From Pseudomonadota bacterium (GTDB taxonomy: Bacteria; Myxococcota; Myxococcia; Myxococcales; Anaeromyxobacteraceae), in NCBI GenBank assembly GCA_023428085.1, contig JAEYZK010000112.1, positions 1 to 7,354 of the forward strand: 7,354 nucleotides of DNA. Reading direction: 5' to 3'. The notes under the pieces are model-generated. The model saw only the letters and a list, made by a program, of their open reading frames with translations, was not told where the DNA came from and searched no databases. This document shows, in pieces, positions 1 to 4,341 of this stretch; positions within the stretch are counted from its first letter, which is position 1; the number at the start of each line of letters is the position of its first letter. Position numbers and translations under genes: made by a program.

Positions 1-177
1 CCCGCGGGCATCACCTGCGGCAGCGCGTGCAGCGCGAGCTTCACGTCCGGGACCGTCGTGACCCTCGTCGCCGACGTGGCGTCGGGCTCGACGTTCGCCG
101 GCTGGAGCGGCGCCTGCTCCGGCACCGGCCCCTGCACCGTGACCATGTCGCAGGCGCGGTCCGTCTCGGCGACGTTC
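1..177 (+). repeat. InlB-type protein repeat, copy 1 (left end cut)
   Basis: This is the first visible copy, missing its beta-strand start. Bases 85-117 match bases 337-369 of copy 2 at 31 of 33 positions, an offset of 252 bases or 84 codons. The identity is at DNA level, which suggests fairly recent duplication or gene conversion. Confidence 0.75.
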
Positions 178-714
178 GACACCACCACCGGCACCACGTA
201 CGCCCTCACGGTCGCGAAGGCGGGCGCCGGGTCCGGCACGGTGACGTCGAGCCCGGTCGGCATCTCCTGCGGCTCCACCTGCACCGCGTCGTTCAACTCC
301 GGCGCGTCGGTGACCCTGACCGCGGCGCCGGCCTCCGGCTCGACGTTCGGGGGCTGGAGCGGCGCCTGCACCGGCACGTCCGCGACCTGCACCACGACCA
401 TGACCGCGGCCCGGTCCGTCACCGCCACGTTCAACGGCAGCAGCGGCGGGACGCCGTGCGCGAACCCGGTCACGTTCACGAACCAGTCCGGCAACTTCAA
501 CACCACCGGCGCGGTCTGCCTCCGGACCAGCATGACCGTCCGCGGCTGGGGCTGCTCCAACTTCCAGGGCCGCACGGTCCGGGTGAACAACGGGACCGCC
601 ACCGCGACCTGCGGCGCCGGGCCGTTCCCGCTCCCCAAGCACACCGACGGCTACACGTACTTCACGGTGACCGCCGGCACGTACCCGTGGGCGAGCCTGT
701 ACGCGTGGCAGTAG
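1..714 (+). CDS. C-terminal part of a secreted/surface protein with two divergent InlB-type repeats (5' end outside window)
   Basis: The frame is open from the first base and ends at TAG 712-714, giving 237 residues with no start in view. Residues 1-59 and 67-144 are two copies of a repeat of the divergent InlB B-repeat (bacterial repeat) type. Each copy has a C-G-S-x-C pair, a G-S-T-F-x-G-W-S-G-A-C core and an R-S-V-x-A-T-F end. Paired cysteines suggest disulfides and therefore an extracytoplasmic location. After a Gly/Ser linker, residues 153-237 form a separate domain with several Cys (C-A-N-P-V near its start, G-W-G-C-S-N-F in the middle) and an aromatic end (Y-A-W-Q). I do not recognise this domain; its aromatic and Cys content would suit a small beta-sandwich or carbohydrate-binding module, but that is a guess. 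Such repeats usually act as spacers in large secreted enzymes or adhesins, so the catalytic part, if any, lies upstream of the window. Confidence 0.85.
   Translation, partial: PAGITCGSACSASFTSGTVVTLVADVASGSTFAGWSGACSGTGPCTVTMSQARSVSATFDTTTGTTYALTVAKAGAGSGTVTSSPVGISCGSTCTASFNSGASVTLTAAPASGSTFGGWSGACTGTSATCTTTMTAARSVTATFNGSSGGTPCANPVTFTNQSGNFNTTGAVCLRTSMTVRGWGCSNFQGRTVRVNNGTATATCGAGPFPLPKHTDGYTYFTVTAGTYPWASLYAWQ
199..432 (+). repeat. InlB-type protein repeat, copy 2 (complete)
   Basis: This is a complete copy of about 78 residues. It runs from Y-A-L-T-V through G-S-G-T-V-T-S-S-P, C-G-S-T-C, the G-G-W-S-G-A-C core and the closing R-S-V-T-A-T-F. It is separated from copy 1 by a short Thr/Gly linker. 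Confidence 0.8.
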
Positions 715-832
715 CAGGAGCAGCACGCACCGTGAAGTGAGCGACGTCCCACGCGGTCCGCTCCGGTCGAGCCTTCGGCCGGGGCGGGCCGCGGCGCGTC
801 TCGCGAGCAGCGGAGAGAGCTCGCCACGCCCG

Positions 833-846
833 CCTCGATCGCGAGG
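833..846 (+). promoter_or_regulatory. Hairpin overlapping the possible ribosome binding site of the HNH gene
   Basis: CCTCG (833-837), loop ATCG, CGAGG (842-846): a perfect 5-bp GC-rich stem. The right arm contains the only purine-rich tract (GCGAGG, 841-846) that could serve TTG 855, 8 bases upstream of it, so folding could hide it. There is no T-run after the stem, so it does not look like an intrinsic terminator for the upstream gene. The function is inferred. Confidence 0.35.
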
Positions 847-853
847 TCCCAGG

Positions 854-865
854 ATTGGATCCAAT
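854..865 (+). promoter_or_regulatory. 12-bp perfect palindrome ATTGGATCCAAT (candidate operator)
   Basis: This is a perfect 12-base dyad, AT-richer than its surroundings, lying on the TTG candidate start of the HNH gene. A second palindrome, ACTCGAGT (886-893), has its centre 30 bases further on, about three helical turns, and directly precedes the GTG candidate start at 894. Same-face spacing fits a bound dimer pair, but no regulator is identified. Confidence 0.3.
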
Positions 866-2552
866 TGTCAGACCCTCGTGCGATGACTCGAGTGTGACCA
901 CCGCGCGCCCATCGATCTCGGCCTCCGTCCCGGCGTGGTGCGCGCGCTACGCGCCGCCGCCGAAGGTCGAGTTCCCGCGGCTCGATCGGTTCGAGCTGCT
1001 GCCGGTCTTCCGCGGCGGCGAGAAGGAGGCCGACGACACGGAGCAGGGGCTCGCGATGGCGGCGCGGGTCCAGGCGGCGACCGAGCTCGCCGTCGCCGAG
1101 GGGCTCGCGGCGCTCCGCGTGGGCGATCGGCTCCCGGAGCTGGGGTACCACCTTGGTGATTACGCACGGGAGGTGCTCGACATTGCGCCCCGCACGGCGC
1201 TCAATCTCGTCCACCTCGCGCGGGAGCTCCGGACGCGGCCGCTCCTGCGCGCGGCGCTCCGCGGCGGGACGGTCACGATGCGGGCGGCGCAGACGGTGTT
1301 GCCCGTGGCGCGTGGCGACGACGAGGCCGCGTGGGTCGAGCTCGCCTCGCGCGAGACCGTGCGGGCGCTCGAGGAGGCGGTGAAGGCGGAGCGGGCGGGC
1401 GCCCCCGGCGACGAGGACGAGTGGGGACGATGGACGGTCGGGTGCACCCCCGAGGACCGCGAGGTCATCGATGACGCGCTCGCGCGCGCGGGCCAGGAGC
1501 TCCCGGGCTCGAAGACGTTCGAGCGGCTCGCTGCGATGGCCCAGGAGTTCCTCGGAGCGTTCCCCGAGGGCGACGCCGACGTGGAGGACGGTGAGCGGAG
1601 GACGATCCGCGAGCACTTCCGCAGCCGCGACGAGCGCGAGGCGCGGCTCGCCCAGCGCGAGGCCGCGCTCGAGGACGAGACGGGCCGCTGGGTCTCGCTC
1701 GAACGGATCCCGCCCTGGATCGCTCCGGACGAGGGGTTCGAGGAGCTCTCGTCGGCGGCCGAGATCGACGCGGCGCTGCGCGCGCTCGCCCGGCACCGCG
1801 AGGGCTGGGACGAGTACTTGGGCTGGACGGCGGAGATGATCCGGCGCAGCGGCATGCACCTCATCCTCGGCTTCCGCTCGTTCCGCCATTACGTGGAGGA
1901 GCGGCTCGGGATGCCGGGGCGTGCGGTCGAGCAGCGAGCGGTGCTCGAAGAGAAGATCTGGGGGAGCCCTGCCCTGCGCGCCGCCCGCGCGTCGGGCCTC
2001 TCGTACGAGCGGCTGCGGGCGCTCTCGCGCCTCCCGGAGGCGGAGATCCGCGACTGGACTCGCCGGGCGCGGCGGATGACGGTCGCGGCGCTGCGCCGGG
2101 AGCTCGAGGCAGCGGAGGAGCGGCAGACGCGTGCACGGGGGAAGCTGGCCGCGCAGGTGCCGAGGAGCGTGGCGAGCGTGCTCGCGGCGGCGATCGCGAC
2201 CGCGCGCGCCCTCGCCGGGGCGCCGATCCCCGCCGGAAGGTGCCTCGGCCTGATCGCGCGGCACTTCCTGGCCGTCTGGGGACCGCCGGCGAAGGCGCGG
2301 AGCCGTTCGCAGAAGGTCCGGGCGCGCGACGACGGGCACTGCCAGGTCCCGGGTTGCAGCCACGACGCGTCCCACGCGCATCACATGATCTACCGCTCGC
2401 ACGGCGGAGGTGACGAGCTCGAGAACCAGATCGGCGTCTGCGCGTTCCATCACCAGCGGTGCATCCACGGCGGCTCTCTCGCCGTACGTGGCGAGGCTCC
2501 GGACGGGCTGACCTGGTTCCTGAACGGGAGGGAGTGGGACGGGATGCCGTGA
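855..2552 (+). CDS. HNH-endonuclease-type protein with a duplicated helical domain
   Basis: The 565-residue protein carries an HNH (His-Me finger) nuclease module at its C-terminus, about residues 488-545. It has a zinc-type set C496, C501, C529 and H532, the His pair H509-H510, N524 in the E-N-Q-I-G turn and H533, so the catalytic residues look intact. Residues 95-178 and 333-420 are two related helical units: Y103 to R143 aligns with Y346 to R386 without gaps at an offset of 243. Residues about 247-282 are highly charged and may form a coiled coil. HNH proteins of this build are multicopy in myxobacteria, analogous to the DUF222-HNH proteins of actinobacteria, and their cellular role is unknown. 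No cognate methylase, integrase or toxin partner is adjacent. The start is uncertain: TTG 855 is the longest choice but sits inside a palindrome; GTG 894 has no clear Shine-Dalgarno; ATG 1056 has GCAGGGG upstream and begins M-A-A-R-V-Q just before the first helical unit. Confidence 0.85.
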   Translation: MDPIVRPSCDDSSVTTARPSISASVPAWCARYAPPPKVEFPRLDRFELLPVFRGGEKEADDTEQGLAMAARVQAATELAVAEGLAALRVGDRLPELGYHLGDYAREVLDIAPRTALNLVHLARELRTRPLLRAALRGGTVTMRAAQTVLPVARGDDEAAWVELASRETVRALEEAVKAERAGAPGDEDEWGRWTVGCTPEDREVIDDALARAGQELPGSKTFERLAAMAQEFLGAFPEGDADVEDGERRTIREHFRSRDEREARLAQREAALEDETGRWVSLERIPPWIAPDEGFEELSSAAEIDAALRALARHREGWDEYLGWTAEMIRRSGMHLILGFRSFRHYVEERLGMPGRAVEQRAVLEEKIWGSPALRAARASGLSYERLRALSRLPEAEIRDWTRRARRMTVAALRRELEAAEERQTRARGKLAAQVPRSVASVLAAAIATARALAGAPIPAGRCLGLIARHFLAVWGPPAKARSRSQKVRARDDGHCQVPGCSHDASHAHHMIYRSHGGGDELENQIGVCAFHHQRCIHGGSLAVRGEAPDGLTWFLNGREWDGMP

Positions 2553-2779
2553 GAGCGCCTGATTCCGACCGCCCGATCGTCTCCACTGCGGTGTACACGG
2601 TCGCCGAGCCCTGCGTCGGAGCGCACCGGGGCCTCTCCCGCCGCGGCCCCCGTCGTCGTCGCCGTTGAGTGAAGCGGAGCCATTCAGGCAGGCGCGAAGC
2701 GCCAGGTGCTGAGCTGCGACCGGTGGCGCTCGTGAAGTGCAGGCTCGGCGCGGAGGCGGGCCTATGGAGCGAGCACGGG
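2553..2779 (+). other. Intergenic region with inverted repeats, no gene seen
   Basis: There is no convincing coding sequence on either strand. It contains the 8-base palindrome GTGTACAC (2591-2598) and a strong small hairpin GGCGC-GAA-GCGCC (2691-2703). A competing stem pairs AGCGCCA (2698-2704) with TGGCGCT (2724-2730), and an inner GGT/ACC pairing could extend it. The two stems share bases 2698-2703 and so exclude each other. There is no T-run, so an intrinsic terminator is not supported. Confidence 0.5.
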
Positions 2780-2788
2780 TGGTAGAAT
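2780..2788 (+). promoter_or_regulatory. Extended -10 promoter element (TGgTAGAAT) for the small lipoprotein gene
   Basis: TG at 2780-2781 plus TAGAAT at 2783-2788 gives a good extended -10 for the housekeeping sigma factor. No TTGACA-like hexamer lies 16-18 bases upstream, as is common for extended -10 promoters. Transcription would start near 2795, leaving a leader of about 27 bases that includes the GGAGG at 2813-2817. Confidence 0.5.
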
Positions 2789-2821
2789 GCGTGCGGACTG
2801 CGGTTCAGACTCGGAGGCGAG

Positions 2822-3199
2822 ATGAGGCGCGCTACCTTGGTTTCGCTCGGGCTCCTGGCGCTCGCGGCCTGCGCCGGGCAAGCGCAGTACCGAAACGTGC
2901 ACGCGTACATGGGGAAGGATGTGAAGGAGTACGTGCGCACGGAGGAGGAGAACGAACGACCGGCTGCGGTGGTCCAACTGCCCGACGGCTCGAAGGCGTT
3001 CACGTGGGAGCACCGTTGGACGTGGGAGAAGCGCACCGTGACGCTCATCGCCAATCGTGAGGGGATAGTTGAAGCGTACCGCCTGACCGGTTGGGGCGAC
3101 TTCGACAAGAGCGAAGGTGACCCCGCGAAGCTCAAGGCCTTTGATGATGCGGCGGCCGAGGCGGCTCTCGCACCGCAAGGTCAGAGCACCGAGCAATGA
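2822..3199 (+). CDS. Small lipoprotein of unknown function (125 aa)
   Basis: ATG 2822 follows a clear GGAGG (2813-2817) with 4 bases between. The N-terminus has a charged R-R start, a hydrophobic stretch (residues 4-16) and a lipobox L-A-A-C with Cys17 as the lipidation site. Ala at +2 suggests sorting to the outer membrane by the usual Lol rule, though this rule varies outside enterobacteria. The mature part of about 109 residues has an M-G-K-D-V helix, an L-P-D-G-S-K-A-F-T-W turn and strand, and a V-T-L-I-A-N-R-E-G-I-V strand. This resembles the layout of small BamE/OmlA-like lipoproteins (helix, then L-P-D-G strand, then strand with a Gly turn), but similarity is weak and I assign no function. 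By hand count 26 of 125 sense codons end in A or T, far more than in the flanking genes, which suggests a different origin or low expression. The C-terminal tail is Ala-rich and polar. Confidence 0.8.
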   Translation: MRRATLVSLGLLALAACAGQAQYRNVHAYMGKDVKEYVRTEEENERPAAVVQLPDGSKAFTWEHRWTWEKRTVTLIANREGIVEAYRLTGWGDFDKSEGDPAKLKAFDDAAAEAALAPQGQSTEQ

Positions 3200-3329
3200 C
3201 CAGCGATAGCATCCGGCAGGGGTTCAGCCGTCGCGAGGACAAGCCAGTGCGCACGGGTCAAGGAAGCAACGGGTGTAGTGCGCGTGGAGCCAAGGACACG
3301 TTCGCGGCCGCAGCCAGCGGGAACTCGCG

Positions 3330-4289
3330 GTGACCCGCTTCGGCGCGACCTGGGACCGTTCGCTCCGCCTGACGACCTGGCTCGTCGGGCTCTTCCTCGC
3401 CGCCCTCGCGTGCGGGCTCCTGGCCCTGAGCGCGGTCGTACCGGCGGCGTTGCCGGCGGCGCTCCTCACGAGCGCGGTCACCGCCGCGGTGGTGGGGATC
3501 ACCTGGCTGCTGGCGCCCACGGGGTACGAGCTCCGGCCGAGGGAGCTGGTCGTCCTCCGGCGCGTCCGTCCGGTCTCGGTGCCGCTGGAGCAGATCCGCG
3601 GGGTCGATCGGCTCGCGGACGGAGCGGCCCACCGGGCGCTGCAGGTCTGGGGGAGCGGCGGCACCTTCGGCTGGATCGGCGAGTTCTGGAACCGGCGCCT
3701 GGGCCTGTTCCGGATCTACGCCACCCGGCGGAAGGACCTGGTGAGGATCGACACCGAGCGCGCGCTGTTCGTCCTCTCACCGGATGACCCCGACGCGTTC
3801 GTGGCGGCGGTCCTCCAGCGAGCGCCCGGCGCGCGCAGAGGGGCGGTGCCCGCGCCGGGGCGGCAGCGGCTCGCCAGGGCCCGCATCCTCAGGATCGTCG
3901 GGACGATCGTCGCCATCGCGCTCGTCCTGCCGGGAGGACTGTTCGCGGCGCTCCACGGGCTCGCGCCGGTCGCCGCCTCCGTCGCGGGCGACGCGATCCG
4001 CGTCGAGCGGAGGTGGGCGGCGCCGATCGAGATCCCCCTCCGGACCGTGCACGGCGCAGCGCTGTTGCCGCCCCAGGGCGGCCGGCGCTGGTGGCGCACC
4101 GCGGGGACCGATCTCGGCCAGGTGCGCTACGGGCGGTTCGCGTCCCGGGAGCTGGGAGAGTTCCAGCTGTACGCCTGGCGGCGCGATGGTTACGTGCTGG
4201 TGGAGACCCACGACGGGCGGCTGGTCCTCACCCCCGACGAGCCCGAGCGGTTCGTCGAGGAGGTGCGGCGCGGAGCGGCCCCGCGCTGA
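3330..4289 (+). CDS. Membrane protein with two tandem bacterial PH-type (PF10882-like) modules
   Basis: The start is GTG 3330; an in-frame TAG at 3276-3278 and no other start codon in between make it the first possible one. A weak CGGGAA (3318-3323) lies upstream. The 319 residues read as hydrophobic segments at about 14-37 and 40-63, a PH-like module at 64-162, a third hydrophobic segment at about 186-208, and a second module at about 213-313. The modules align without gaps at an offset of 151 residues: G117/G268, F119/F270, L124-G125/L275-G276, F127/F278, Y130-A131/Y281-A282, R133-R134/R284-R285, P151-D152/P302-D303, P154/P305, F157-V158/F308-V309. The pattern (L-G-x-F-x-x-Y-A and the closing S/T-P-D-x-P-x-x-F-V) is that of the bacterial PH domain family, whose members are mostly uncharacterised membrane proteins. 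The three hydrophobic segments would place the two modules on opposite sides of the membrane unless one segment is re-entrant. No enzyme motif is visible. Confidence 0.8.
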   Translation: MTRFGATWDRSLRLTTWLVGLFLAALACGLLALSAVVPAALPAALLTSAVTAAVVGITWLLAPTGYELRPRELVVLRRVRPVSVPLEQIRGVDRLADGAAHRALQVWGSGGTFGWIGEFWNRRLGLFRIYATRRKDLVRIDTERALFVLSPDDPDAFVAAVLQRAPGARRGAVPAPGRQRLARARILRIVGTIVAIALVLPGGLFAALHGLAPVAASVAGDAIRVERRWAAPIEIPLRTVHGAALLPPQGGRRWWRTAGTDLGQVRYGRFASRELGEFQLYAWRRDGYVLVETHDGRLVLTPDEPERFVEEVRRGAAPR

Positions 4290-4322
4290 CCGGCGCGGAC
4301 GGCGGATCCCGTCGGCCCCACA

Positions 4323-4331
4323 TGCTAGAAC
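4323..4331 (+). promoter_or_regulatory. Candidate extended -10 element for mutS (TGcTAGAAC)
   Basis: TG at 4323-4324 and TAGAAC at 4326-4331 resemble the element upstream of the 2822 gene. A start about 7 bases downstream, near 4338, would leave only some 4 bases before ATG 4342. No Shine-Dalgarno precedes the ATG; the sequence there (CCTCC) is instead its complement. Together these favour leaderless or near-leaderless translation. Confidence 0.4.
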
Positions 4332-4341
4332 CTCCACCCTC

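Noticed and set aside
768..786. GCC-TTC-GGC symmetry as a terminator for the first gene
   Set aside because: The stem is only 3 bp with no T-run, too weak to call.
865..893. TTGTCA (865-870) as a -35 box for the HNH gene
   Set aside because: No acceptable -10 hexamer lies 16-18 bases downstream (TCGAGT at 888-893).
651..2468. Long reverse-strand open frame opposite the HNH gene
   Set aside because: It is Arg/Pro/Leu-rich with no domain, and the + strand frame holds an intact HNH motif. Long antisense frames are expected at this GC content.
1861..3135. Reverse-strand open frame spanning the HNH 3' end, the spacer and the lipoprotein gene
   Set aside because: It is compositionally simple (Arg/Pro/Ser/Ala) and runs antisense to two supported genes.
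3246..3283. Repeated AGTGCGC and CGGGT words between the lipoprotein and PH genes
   Set aside because: The words are short, with unequal order and spacing, consistent with chance in this composition.
3304..3311. GCGGCCGC palindrome before the PH gene
   Set aside because: An 8-base all-GC palindrome is unremarkable at this GC content, and no second site accompanies it.
3784..4341. In-frame upstream extension of mutS overlapping the PH gene
   Set aside because: The extension is Ser/Arg/Gly-rich noise read in another frame of the PH gene. Canonical MutS sequence begins at ATG 4342.
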